33,883 bases of DNA from Chromera velia (taxonomy: Eukaryota; Sar; Chromeraceae), in contig JAHBMJ010001197.1 of assembly GCA_018398765.1 (NCBI GenBank), forward strand, positions 1 through 33,883, written 5' to 3'. Positions 1 to 9,872 of this stretch are shown here, piece by piece. The notes under the pieces are model-generated. The model was not told where the DNA came from. It did not search any database and worked only from the letters and a program-made list of their open reading frames with translations. Position 1 is the stretch's first letter; every line of letters begins with the position of its first letter. The translations under genes were made by a program, and so were the position numbers.

Positions 1-270
1 CTATGATCTTCTGTTTGTTAATGTTGTATATTAACCACTAGGTTATGAACGTAAGCGATACACACCATTCTCTTTTGCTTAGCACTATTTTCGATTAAGT
101 CAATTTATTTAATTCTCATTTTCTTTCTAGTCACGCTTTGATAACGTATAGCAACAGCTAAGCTAGTAGCTAAGATGACAGTTTTTCTAGCAGTTTTTAG
201 TATTCAATTGCTTAGGTTTAATATTTAATGTATAGTCACTATAATTTCAAATCTACGTACGCGATTTTCT
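1..270. other. AT-rich gene-free island (left edge)
   Basis: This stretch is clearly AT-rich compared with the gene-bearing sequence to its right and has no open frame of note. It resembles the other AT-rich islands of the window (6700-8180, 15470-16100, 30900-32760), which carry repeat remnants. I see no recognisable repeat core in this one. It stops abruptly near 270, where GC content rises and TGCATGC motifs begin. Confidence 0.5.
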
Positions 271-287
271 TTTCAGGACCTTTCAGC

Positions 288-618
288 AGACATGTGCACT
301 AGCATGTGCAGTGCCAGACACAAAATGGCATGCATGCATTCATGTATGTGTGGAGCCTCCAGTGCATCAATACGCATGCACCCGAAGATGGGAACGCGCA
401 TCGTGCACGATCGAGGGGGGGAAGAGAAAAATACGGCCCTGCATTCAGTGACTGCAGCATGCATGCAGACCAGAGCAACTCCAGAGCATACTACGCGCAA
501 GGCTGTTGGCTTGCATCATGGTCGCGTGCTTCCAGGATAGTACGACCGCACCGCGTACATGCGCATTGGTGGACGGCAAGTTCGGGAAATTCAGTGAAAG
601 CATGCATGCCGGACCACG
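288..618. promoter_or_regulatory. Dense cluster of GCATGC/TGCATGCA motifs
   Basis: Over about 330 bases the palindromic words GCATGC, TGCATGCA and near variants recur many times, for example near 328-340, 373-380, 456-466 and 600-610. TGCATGC-type words are known cis-elements and ApiAP2-protein targets in apicomplexan promoters. No gene start could be found on either side, so the target is unknown. It could be a promoter of an unrecognised transcript, an enhancer or simply a repeat. The overlapping open frames have no protein-like composition and were not called. Confidence 0.3.
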
Positions 619-639
619 CACGCACGACGTTTCCTCCTT

Positions 640-1398
640 TAATTAATTCAATGACGCCCACACAGCATTCATGCCCAGGGATCCAGCAGAAAGACAATGA
701 CTGATCCAAACAGAAAATCTTGGATCCCCATCCACTCAAGGTATGCGAATGAGCAACAAAACCGAACTACGTGTACATACATCTTTGTGCATGTATTTGT
801 TTGATTGAAAAAAAGGCAGGTAGAGTGCAGACTGCATCTTCGATCGTCGTCCTTGCGATTCGATCGGCACTGCATACACATTCAGAGAGAACGTCTCAAA
901 GGCCACATGCAAACAGACAAACATACATGTGTACTATACACTGTTGTTTTTCAAAACAACCAGAAGACAAACTGCGGACAGGGCAAACACGTAATTGTGT
1001 TGGGGAAGTCAGCGGTACATTTCTTTCCTTCCTTGGTACCTGTGTTTAGCTCTCAAATGACGTTTTTTCTCTCGGACTCGTTTCAGATTCTTGCTTCTTC
1101 CCTCTCTCCCGCACCAATGCATCTGCCGTGCTTGTGCCTTGTCACTTAATTGCATGTTCTTCTTCTTCCTCCTCCTTCATTTCGACCTTTTCTCTCCTTT
1201 TGTCTCTCCAGAACGCACAAAATCATTTTCGTCGCATCTCTGCATGTGTGTCCAGAGATGCAGACACAGACAGAGAAGGAATTTAAGAACCAGATAAGAA
1301 AACCCCCTGCCCACCTACTCACCCACCCAACAGAAAAATATGCCGACTCACTGACTCTCGACATGCAGAGCCGCAAAGACACCAACAAAAGAAGTTCG

Positions 1399-1400
<2 letters not shown>
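640..1400. other. Gene-free stretch downstream of the glycosyltransferase gene
   Basis: Several short open frames overlap here on both strands, but none has a recognisable domain, plausible splice structure or balanced composition. From about 1090 to 1215 the plus strand is pyrimidine-rich. I see no RNA gene or mobile element. Together with the microsatellite that follows, it is best read as intergenic sequence beyond the 3' end of the minus-strand gene that stops at 2064. Confidence 0.4.
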
Positions 1401-1464
<64 letters not shown>

Positions 1465-1502
1465 GTGTGTAAGTGTGTAAGTGTGTGCGTGTAAGTGTGT
1501 GT
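1401..1502. repeat. Compound microsatellite (CT)n(GT)n with GTAAGTGT repeats
   Basis: A run of CT dinucleotides (about 1401-1434) passes directly into GT dinucleotides (about 1434-1462), then into several GTAAGTGT-like units to about 1502. The same CT-to-GT order occurs in the intron of the Pkr1-like gene near 14192-14272. Frames through it give only Ser/Leu or Cys/Val runs and are not coding. Confidence 0.9.
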
Positions 1503-1770
1503 GTCTCTCGACCTCTTTCGGGACAGGAAACAACATTTCCCCCCAATCATAAAAATACATGCAAAGACAAAGAAAGACAAAGGAGGCTGAAAGGAACAAA
1601 AACAGACACAGAGAGAAACAAAAATGACGTCCAGTCGAGGATCTGAGAAGAGATCTGAAGATGGACACATGCAGGGGGAAGGAAAGGGAAACGCACAATT
1701 CGATCAACGGTCAGTCAATTCATCGTTTGAATCTCAAAAAGGAAGGATCTATCTTTGCAGGCGGTCAGGT

Positions 1771-1797
1771 AAGCAGGCAGGCAGGCAGGCAGGCAGG
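1771..1797. repeat. (GGCA)n tetranucleotide repeat
   Basis: About six GGCA/CAGG units in tandem, in the non-coding flank 3' of the glycosyltransferase gene. The same tetranucleotide is seen at 17965-17992 and 18446-18470, inside or beside introns of the plastid-targeted gene. Confidence 0.85.
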
Positions 1798-2063
1798 AGC
1801 AAACTCAAACAGACTCCCGTCATGCATGCAAGCCACACACATGCAGGCATCCCTCTATTTTCTTTTCTTTGCGAGGGAGTATGTCAGGGAGGGACCTCTC
1901 TCCTTCCTTTTGCCTCTTTCTCTCTCTCTTCAGCTTCCTTCAAAACTTCCTCCGGCGATTCCCTCCCCCCATTTTGATGGTACACCCCCTCTCAAGACGA
2001 CAACATCCTCTAAGAAAACAAAACAAAACATATCAAAACAGAAACTTCGAACCACTCTATACA

Positions 2064-4209
2064 TCACGCAAATGGAGTTTGACCGGCTTGCAACGCAAAA
2101 AAGAGGAGGAGGGAAACGAAAACGGCAACGACTGCGAAAGCACCCTGAAGACCTCCCGACACCCTTGTCAACCGTTCAGTCAAGGGCTCCTTCTCCCTCC
2201 TTTGCCTCTCTTTCTCCTCTTCCTCCAGACTCCGAACCCACTCCCCAGTCCGCACTTTGTCAGACACAAATTTTTCTACCAGACCTACTGCTGTCTCGAT
2301 TCCGTTCAACCTCGTCTCCTCCTGCGCCACCTCCTTTGCCCGAGCCCGCACTTTCTCGTCAGACAGAACGCTTTCGACTGTTCGCGCAAGCTGCTCTGCG
2401 GTGATCTTCTGCAGCTGCTGTGTGCCCTTGCCACTTCCCAGCTTCTCAATCAGAAACGCATGGTCAAACTGATCGAAAAACACAGGGGTGATCACAGAGG
2501 GCACCCCTGACCTCAGCGCTGCATTCAGTGTCCCTGCCCCACCATGATGCACGAGACAGGCGCAACGGGGGAAGAGCGCCTCGTGGGGGGCAGTGGGGAG
2601 GAAGAGCACCTTCTCAGACGCAAATTTGAGAAGCTCTTCATCACTCCTGTCACCCCCCAACAGATCAGGACTCAACCGAGCGAACCCCCCGAGGATGATG
2701 CCGGGGTGATCGAGCAGTTTCAGGGTTTTCAGAGCAAATCGAGTCATCTCTGTCGGGGTCCCTGAGACCATACTACCCCACCCCATATATACAGGCGCCC
2801 CGTGTGTTTGCAGGAATCCCTCGAGGTTCTTCAACGACTCTGCAGAACCAAAATTTGCATTTCCCTTCTTGGCCTCTGCGGTCTGTGCAGCACTCTGCAA
2901 CACCCACGCCCCTGTTGGCACAACATTTTCGTGCTGTCCGGGGTACAGAACCTCACACAGCTGGGGGCTCATGGCGAGCAGGTCAAAGTCCCGGGGGGGG
3001 ACCTGCCAGCTCCCCGACCAATTTTTTCGGGTTACCACTTTTCCGTACAAACGACGACCTGTCACTTCACATGCGATCTTGTCTAACTTCAAATCGGCAT
3101 CATACGCCGACTTCTCAAGAAAATTGATCAGTAATTTGGACATGCCAAAGGGGAGGTGGGGGAGCCCCCACGGGGAGCGGCTTCCGTCAATCGGAGCACT
3201 GGAGAGACGGCTGCCTATCACGGGGATCTTCAGACAGTGACGAGCAATCTCTCCGAAATAAGTCGCTCCCACTCCGGACAAAATAATATCCGGCTGGAAC
3301 TCTCTGAGGTTCTTCATATACGGTCCTATCTGCTCAGCACGAAGCTGTCGGAGCTCGTCGCTTGTGAAATATCGGATGAACCCCTGAAGGTTTCCGTTCT
3401 GCATCGACTCCAGACAGTCTGCATGGGTGCGGATGGAGTGCTCGAAGTCCTCAAAAAGGGCGTAGAAAGAGAGGCCCATGCTCTCTGCAAGGGGCCCGTG
3501 GTTCGCGCTGCCAAAAATGCAGACCTCGTGCCCCCTCTTTTTCATGGCAACGCCAAGCCTGCACAGAAGAGTGAGTAAGTGCGTGGACAGGGAGGGAAAA
3601 GAGTTCAAGGAGAACTGAAAAAGGATGCATGGTGTTCCGGACGGAAATTTGGAGAAGAGTTTTGGGGGGCTGGGCCTGTGAGAATGAATCCCCTGATCAT
3701 CGGGAGAAATATGGGGAACAAAGAGGGAACATGCAATCGAGATAGAATGAAGAGGGGAAAAGGGGGGCGGCTGAAAGTGGGACATCACTGCGGTGGGGAA
3801 ACATCCTGGTGCAGACATGAAGCGGTTCAAGGGACACAAAGATTGCAGTCGCTACAGTGCATCAGGGGACGGCCGGTGTGCTCAACACATACACATGCCA
3901 GAGAAGACTCCTCGCAGTGGCGTGGGGTGAGGACAGACGTATGCAGAGAGGGGGTGCATAGCCAGAGATCTGGGGAAAGGAAGAGGACGGGAAGCGGGGC
4001 ATACGCCCTGAACAAGGGATCGATCGAGAGGAAAGATTCAAATCAAGGCAAAAAAAGGGTCAGAGAGGTCAATGGGAAGAGAAGAAGACTGACGCGACAT
4101 GAGGTTGAACGTCTCCTCGAGATCCAAAGCACTGGATGACCACGCGCAGTTTTGACGGATCGGTCTCAGATCCAGAGAAGTCCCCTGTGCTTTTGGTGGA
4201 AAGACTCAT
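2064..4209 (-). CDS. Sterol 3-beta-glucosyltransferase-like UDP-glycosyltransferase, C-terminally membrane anchored
   Basis: Two exons, 4209-4094 and 3558-2064, give 536 residues. The donor is GC|GTCAGT and the acceptor is GTGCAG, and they rebuild the family motif VVIQCFGSRGDVQPHVALGV across the junction (residues 23-41). This is the N-terminal nucleotide-sugar transferase fold (GT28-N like) with the glycine-rich GSRGDVQP loop. Near residues 370-415 lies the donor-binding signature HHGGAGTLNAALRSGVP, followed by PVFFDQFDHA, typical of GT1 enzymes acting on sterols or other lipids. From family knowledge, it transfers a sugar from a UDP-sugar to a lipid acceptor. The C-terminus has a charged Glu/Arg stretch and then a hydrophobic segment (AVVAVFVSLLLFFAL), which suggests a tail-like anchor. 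An in-frame ATG at 4335 could extend the N-terminus by 42 residues. The exact acceptor is unknown. Confidence 0.85.
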
Positions 4210-5151
4210 CTTTCTCTCTCTTTGTGGAGACTCCAAGACGGTAGAGAAAAAGATCCGTTCAGCTGGGGTTTGAGATGGACGGCCAGTGTGAAGGAAGATC
4301 TCCGATCGAAGTGTCGACAAGCCGGTAGAAATCAAAAGTTTTGTTTCTAGATCTTGAGCACCTCCTTTTCCCGTTGACGCTCGGTCGTCCAGGAGAGTTG
4401 TTCTTCGGTCTCAATATGTAGCACCTCGGGCTTGTGGTCAGTCAGAGATGACCTTCATCTGCCGGTTCTGTGCATTGAATCAAAGCGACCTACAGCTGAT
4501 CTGGCCTGTAGCGCATCATCACTGATCCATCCGAGTCAATGCGCGGCGGCGCGCATGCCTGCTATAGCCATATATATATATAGCTTTGCATATAGCGCCG
4601 CGCCGCCCGCGGGCGCATGCGGGCGCTGCCCCCCCCTTCAGTTTGAGCGACACCGTCTACGCAAAGAAAGTCTCAGGAAATTAACTCGATTCAACAATAT
4701 TCAACATGATTCAACGCCCGTCTCAAATTCGACCTGGAATCGACCATCAACCATCATCAACCTTGCACGTTCCCCTCAATCAATTGTTGGCCGATCGTGT
4801 GGACGAGCATTAGATCACGCTGGCTCTCCACAACCAATTTCTCGCTGTTGTCATCGAGACCACAGGGGGGGGCTGAGTAAAAAATCACTGTCGTCTGACT
4901 GTCTGACTGTATCCGTATCTCCCACATCAACGGTCGATTCAGGGCAGCTCAAAGTGTACAGGCGTGAACAAGTGACCCGTGCTTACGTGTCCGGCTTTTC
5001 TATGTTGTAGATCGGTGTATCACTAAGGTCTGTTCGTTGCTTGCCGAGAAAAACACCGGAGGTCGAATATCTCTCACGGCTTTGTTGTGGAGGTATACGC
5101 CCTTGCGACTGAAGGTTTACTTCTGCTCTCGCGTTCGTTTCTTTTGCCTCA
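4210..5151. promoter_or_regulatory. Divergent promoter region with GC-rich palindrome and TATA-like core
   Basis: This is the intergenic region between the minus-strand glycosyltransferase and the plus-strand GTPase. Its main feature is at 4541-4627: GCGCGGCGGCGC, then GCATGC, a TATA-like run (about 4569-4583), an inverted GC arm GCGCCGCGCCGCC, and another GCATGC. The first 12-mer recurs exactly at 13502-13513, in the second divergent promoter. A TGAGACG word, like the WGAGACG element of Toxoplasma promoters, lies on the minus strand near 4718-4726. An open frame at 4432-5010 has no protein-like features and was not called. Confidence 0.5.
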
Positions 5152-5778
5152 ATGTTTGGACTGCTTTATGGTCTGTGGAAGTGGCTGTTCGAAAAGGACA
5201 AAGTCAATGTCCTCATCATTGGCCCAGACAACGCCGGGAAGACGACTGTACTCGAGCAGTTGAAGAGCGTGTTCGGTAAACCTTCTCTCCATCCCGAAAA
5301 GATCGTCCCGACAATAGGATTCAACTTGGCACAGCTAGAAGTCGACAGCATCGAGGCGGTCTTTTGGGACGTTGGGGGAGGAGAAACCGTTCGACCAATT
5401 TGGGATAACTACTTCGTAGATGCCGATGGTTTGGTTTTTGTATTAGACAGCGCCGATTCTTCTCGTTTGGATGAAGTGCGAGATCTGGTCCGAACGCACG
5501 TGTTTGAGAACCCAAAGCTCTCTGAATGCGCGCCCATTCTAGTTTTCTCGAACAAACAAGACCTCGAGGGATGTCTGAGTGAGGCGGATTTGTCGAGAAA
5601 ACTTGACTTGCAAGCATTTCGCGATTCTAGGGGTCCAAGACTGGCCCTACGCGTGCAGGACTGCAGTGCGTTGAAAAAACAGGGACTAGAAGAGGGTATT
5701 CGGTGGCTCATCACGGCTGCAAAGGCATCCAAGCAACACTCGCATCACCATACGGCAGGAGGCAGACGGCGAACCTAG
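5152..5778 (+). CDS. ARF-family small GTPase, ARFRP1/Arl3-like
   Basis: An intronless gene of 208 residues. It has the P-loop GPDNAGKTT (24-32), switch I PTIGFN (53-58), WDVGGGE at 72-78, NKQD for guanine recognition (about 142-145) and a CSAL motif near 173. The opening MFGLLYGLWKWLFEKD matches the MF-x-LL-x-GL start of ARFRP1 and yeast Arl3. There, an N-acetylated Met-Phe, rather than a myristoylated Gly2, targets the protein to the trans-Golgi. From family knowledge it would act in Golgi recruitment of Arl1 and golgins. The catalytic Gln expected after DxGG is Gly at residue 77 (codon GGA), so intrinsic GTP hydrolysis should be altered. The His/Arg-rich tail extends beyond the usual family end. 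The start at 5152 gives the conserved N-terminus. Confidence 0.9.
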   Translation: MFGLLYGLWKWLFEKDKVNVLIIGPDNAGKTTVLEQLKSVFGKPSLHPEKIVPTIGFNLAQLEVDSIEAVFWDVGGGETVRPIWDNYFVDADGLVFVLDSADSSRLDEVRDLVRTHVFENPKLSECAPILVFSNKQDLEGCLSEADLSRKLDLQAFRDSRGPRLALRVQDCSALKKQGLEEGIRWLITAAKASKQHSHHHTAGGRRRT

Positions 5779-6700
5779 AATTTCTGCGTGCATGAAAGAA
5801 GTCGACTCTCGCATTGACCGCAATGAGTGAATCTTGCTTCTCATTAATGAATTAATGTCTTTTCTCTGTGTCTGCACTTTTCTTTTGTTCTGCACGCAGG
5901 AATAGAGGTGGCTGGCATGATGCTTGTCTGTGACTGAGATGTGTCTTTCAGTGAAGCTCAGAAGAAGCCTCACAGCCTGCCCCTCCCTTTCTGTTTGACT
6001 GCCGGTCTATTGTGAAATTGCTGAGCGCGCTTGTGTTTTGAACTTTCTGCCTGACTGCGACTATGACTCCCTCTAACTCCCTCACGAGTCGATTGCCTCA
6101 CGAGGACATTGACTGCCCGTGACTTTCTGGCTCTCAGATGGTGCGTGCAGCCGAATGCAAAGCTTACCACTCCATCAGCATGTAAGAAAGAGGAGGTATG
6201 ATTTCCTCTTTCCTGTCTCCGTGTGACTTCCTGTATCGTCTTGATTGTCCCAACTTGTCCGCTTGGACAATGCCGAGCTTGCTTGCTCAATACATGCCGG
6301 GTACTCTGCTTGCTTCATTCACAGCTTCCTTATCGCCTGCCTGTCTATCTGTTTGCTTGCTGGCTTCTTTTTTCTCCTTTGTCCCTTTTTCCCTTTGGTT
6401 TCCCTCCTCCTTCCCTCCTTCCTTCCCTTTCTGCCTTCCTCACCTGCTTCCCTCCTGATTTCTTTGTTTGCTTCCATCCATCCGTCTTCCCTTCCTTGCC
6501 CCCTTCCATCGTTCTTTCCCTTCCTTCCTTCCTTCCTTCCTTGCTTCTTTATCTTCCTTCTCTTCCTTGATTCTTTGTTTCTTTCTTTGTTTTTGTTTGT
6601 TGTCTTCTCTCTCTGTAAACATGAATCCTGAGAGAAAGAGAAGAGGTTCTGGAGAAGGTTTTCGGCCCCACCAGCACCGTCGCTCTTTTAGTATGGGATT
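5779..6700. other. GTPase 3' flank with pyrimidine-rich (CTTC)n tract
   Basis: The 3' flank of the GTPase gene carries no recognisable gene. From about 6320 to 6610 the plus strand is almost wholly pyrimidine, with CTTC, CCTT and CTTT units clearest at 6410-6445 and 6520-6545. The overlapping long frames encode only Leu/Ser/Phe/Pro runs produced by this composition, so they are rejected as genes. Confidence 0.6.
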
Positions 6701-6989
6701 TTGAATTGGATATGTAGTGAGGAAGATAGTACGTTACGAACTATTGAGAACTCATTTAAAACAATTTTGAACTTAGTATAGATTTTGAAAGTGGGTGTTT
6801 AAACTTATTTTGGGGTCCCTGTCCTTTGAAACTCTGTAATCTAGCGTATGTGATCACCTAGTATAAAAAATCCTAGAAAAAATCTGTGATAACTCGGCAT
6901 TCAAGTTTATCTAGGCATCTCTACAAAATCATGATAGTCGCGTCTAATCATCATTAGTTATTATTAGTTATTTTTATTTGCGCATGTTT

Positions 6990-7073
6990 ATTGATTGATT
7001 GATTGATTAATGATTAATCATTGATTGATAGGTTCCGCACTAGGCCTTCCTGCTATGTCCATCTGCTCTAGTA
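6990..7073 (-). repeat. Dispersed repeat, (AATC)n-tailed, copy A
   Basis: On the minus strand the core reads CAGATGGACATAGCAGGAAG, then GCC, TAGTGCGGAAC and an (AATC)n-like tail (plus-strand GATT units at 6990-7028). The same core occurs at 15793-15876 (plus) and 31354-31428 (minus). A fixed core ending in a short tandem tail is the usual structure of a SINE or other non-LTR 3' end. The 5' end of the element is not defined here. Confidence 0.6.
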
Positions 7074-7310
7074 ACTGCAAATACCGAGAACACAGCATGT
7101 GAATTCCTGAAAAAGAAAGCTGGACAATTTGTCTTATTGTAGTATGGGGTAAGCACGAGGTTTAAAGTCTGGTTTCTTGTCTTAGACAATGTCTCCTGAC
7201 TGTTGCTTGAAAATATAGCCTTTTACAATTAAGTCTATCTCCCCCGGCGAGGGTGGGACGATTCCCGTGGGACGAGGCTGAAAACCTGTAAATCTAGGTG
7301 TAAATACCGT

Positions 7311-7572
7311 AGTAAATACCTAGGCCCTGCACTACATTAAAGAAAAAAAAAAGATCAGAAAAACTTTTTTTTAAATAGATTTTTTTTTTATTTATCATGG
7401 CACTTAGTAGGCAAACAACTGTTGCTCAAGTGTTGTAAAAGTGTTGCACGGAGTGTTATATTGAAAACTATATACTTTTTAGTTGATAAACAAAATTAAA
7501 AAAAAAAGATCAGAAACTTTCTTTTTTTTCTTTTTTTTTTTATTTATGGAGTACAGGGCCTAGGTAAATACC
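7311..7572. mobile_element. MITE-like element with terminal inverted repeats
   Basis: Arms of about 25 bases at 7311-7335 and 7548-7572 are imperfect inverted copies, each containing CCTAGGCCCTG (arm 1) or its complement CAGGGCCTAGG (arm 2). Just inside both arms lies the word AAAAAAGATCAGAAA (about 7345-7360 and 7500-7516) with T-rich runs. The centre holds GTGTTG units (7395-7460), like the interior of the element at 31034-31712. No transposase frame is present, so it would be non-autonomous. Target-site duplications were not identified. Confidence 0.4.
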
Positions 7573-7574
7573 TT

Positions 7575-7990
7575 CGTTAAGCTTCGTATCATACGATTCA
7601 TGTTCCCCCGTAATCCTGCATAAAAGTTTTCCCTCCTCCAGGGCCTCCACATACACCTGGAGAGCCCTACCGACCAAAGAGAATGCACTCAAAGGAGCTA
7701 GACCAAAAAGCCGTCTTAGCACTGGAAAAATGAGAAGCGGGCTAGGAAGCGGGAGTCCCGCTCCCCATGCCGAACTGCTAGTATAGGCCAATAAAAGTCA
7801 CAAAACACACGTACGTCATAAGGCAACTTAGGATAGTGTCCTCTCATAATCAGTAGATTCGGTACCGATTTTATGGTCGGCAAGACGGTCGGAGGGAACC
7901 TGGGTAGAGGATGTAGTTGGTGCTGGCCGACGCCTAGGCTGCAAGTGGTTCGCTGGGGCGACTTCTGGTAGAACAACGACCATGCTCTAT
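7575..7990 (-). other. Possible degenerate coding remnant inside AT-rich island
   Basis: Two minus-strand open frames (7976-7716 and 7791-7540) abut and overlap in different frames, in a stretch less AT-rich than its surroundings. Their translations have a mixed, protein-like composition but match no family I recognise. They lie directly beside the inverted-repeat arm ending at 7572. They may be a frameshifted remnant of a transposon gene, or chance. No function is proposed. Confidence 0.2.
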
Positions 7991-8181
7991 TAGGGCACCA
8001 ATTACTAAATCACTATCACTCTAGCTACAACTACTTTTAAGTACTTTATAACTTCAAAGTTAGTTGGTAGTTGCTTAGTAAGTTAATTCAACAACTTAGT
8101 TTATGATAGTTAATGATTTAGACTCTAGTAGTTTAGGCTACTACTATGAATAAAAAATTCCTGTGATGATTGTGTTCTTGT

Positions 8182-9749
8182 TTAGTCACGTCTTTCAATC
8201 AGCTTTTTCTCTGCATCTCGAGGAGGCGGGATGCCTGGCGGCCTCTTGTGTCGACTCCATCCTGTACGCTGTAACAAAAGCATACCGCAGAGGAGGGCCA
8301 CAACCCCTCCCACAAAACCGACTGTTGCAGTAGCATTGAAGCAGCCACGCCCCCTGCAGACACCAGCGTCCAGGTCAGCCTGCTCAATTCGCTGAATGGC
8401 AGGCACAGGCAAGGCTTCCCCTCCCGCTCCAACAGCATCTGCTCCAAGCTCTCCCGCAATCGCGAGAGGTGTGCTGCCCTCAAGATCTTCTCGAGCTCTC
8501 CGTGCAACCAACAGCTGGAGGAGATTCGCTTCCTCCTTCTGCCGCTCGAATTCACGGTCGTACACAGACTGCAAGCATGCAAACGGACAACCAAAGTACT
8601 ATATCAGTGGTGTGCATTCTTTTCGTCCATGCAGGAGGCTCGCATTGGCCATTCTCTTCTCGCAATCCCAGCAGCGAAAGCAGTGACGTTGGAGTGCGTT
8701 CGTCCATTGTCATCAAACTTCTTTTGTTTTGACAAAATGGTGGACACTTCAGGTGCTCAGCTGACTTGCAAAATACACAGATGACACAAGAGGTGGAACA
8801 GAAGGGATTCTTTTTGTGCAATCAAATGACTTCCGACCGAAAGAAAACTCAGGGCGGTAAAGACGAATCAACCCCCCCCCCCCACACAGAATAAATGCAT
8901 GCCGATGAATTAATTTGAGTCACTCGATCCAGCCTACCAACCCCTGCCAGCATGTTGAATCCTGTGGTGACCACCGCCAGCGTCGTCACGAGGGACGCGT
9001 ACAGAGATCCAAGGGGTTCGGGACCGAACGAAGAAGCGAGGAAGGTGGGCACGATGGCAAAATTGGCACCGTAGCACAACCCCGCTCCGATGGCAGATGC
9101 AAAGAACAACGATAGCGCTGCAGAGAGAGGGGAAAGCGGATGAAACGTGAGTTTCACAATCCCGCGTTGCGCTCAAGAACGCCTTCTTGGGTCGCTCTGA
9201 GGGATCGGCAGGCAAACACTTGGGTGGGGTCTCGTGGTCGGTCAGCCTTGCAGGGGAAGAAGGAAGGGAGAAGGGAAGTCAACAAACACATGCATGGCCC
9301 GTCTGTCTCTCTCGATTGATTTCGACAAGCACAGGACACTCTCTGACCTAGATACACCTAAAGCCGAACTGCCTGTCTGACTGCTTGCCCGACTGACTTT
9401 GAGCGCTGCCTGGAGTTGCCAGGAGCAGCAGCATCTGCAGAAGACAGACAGAACGTGAAGGGAGGTAAGGGAGAGGATCAAGGTCTCGGCCCTAGAGAGA
9501 AAGAATGCAAAAAGCAACAAAGACATGATGAAGCGACCCAGCCCGAAAAATTATGAGCCGGTGGAAGATAAGGAAAGGTGGAAGATAAGGAAAGGAAAGG
9601 AAAGGAAAAGAAAGGAGAGGAGAGGAAAGTGAGTGGCCGTGTTCATGAAAGACTCCTGCAGGCAGGTCGGCAAACCAATTGAGAGACCAACAGACTCTCA
9701 TTCAAGAGAGAAGCAGGCAGCAAGCACACCCAGGCGCACCCATGCAAAG

Positions 9750-9781
<32 letters not shown>

Positions 9782-9786
9782 GCACG

Positions 9787-9831
<45 letters not shown>

Positions 9832-9832
9832 A

Positions 9833-9872
<40 letters not shown>

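Larger units (their letters stand above)
6700..8180. other. AT-rich repeat island
   Basis: A gene-free, AT-rich block between the GTPase and transporter genes. It contains the (AATC)n-tailed repeat copy at 6990-7073, an inverted-repeat element at 7311-7572, and a less AT-rich insert at about 7575-7990. Long homopolymer A and T runs occur near 7342-7392 and 7497-7545. The edges are sharp and match where the neighbouring genes' flanks end. Confidence 0.6.

Noticed and set aside
1661-2404. Plus-strand frame of 247 codons
   Set aside because: It runs antisense into the glycosyltransferase 3' end and is Pro/Ser-rich by composition, with no homology pattern.
4432-5010. Plus-strand frame of 192 codons before the GTPase
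   Set aside because: It covers the GC-rich palindrome and TATA-like run, has no protein-like composition and sits in a divergent promoter.
6198-6631. Overlapping Leu/Ser/Phe-rich plus-strand frames resembling membrane proteins
   Set aside because: All three frames look alike because the DNA is a pyrimidine-rich repeat; the hydrophobicity is an artefact.
9154-9250. Minus-strand segment [17 protein letters not shown] as an extra transporter exon
   Set aside because: It looks coding, but exon 7 (9434-9398) joins exon 8 (9117) in the correct phase and directly restores adjacent helices. Including the segment would insert a long loop and need a weaker donor.
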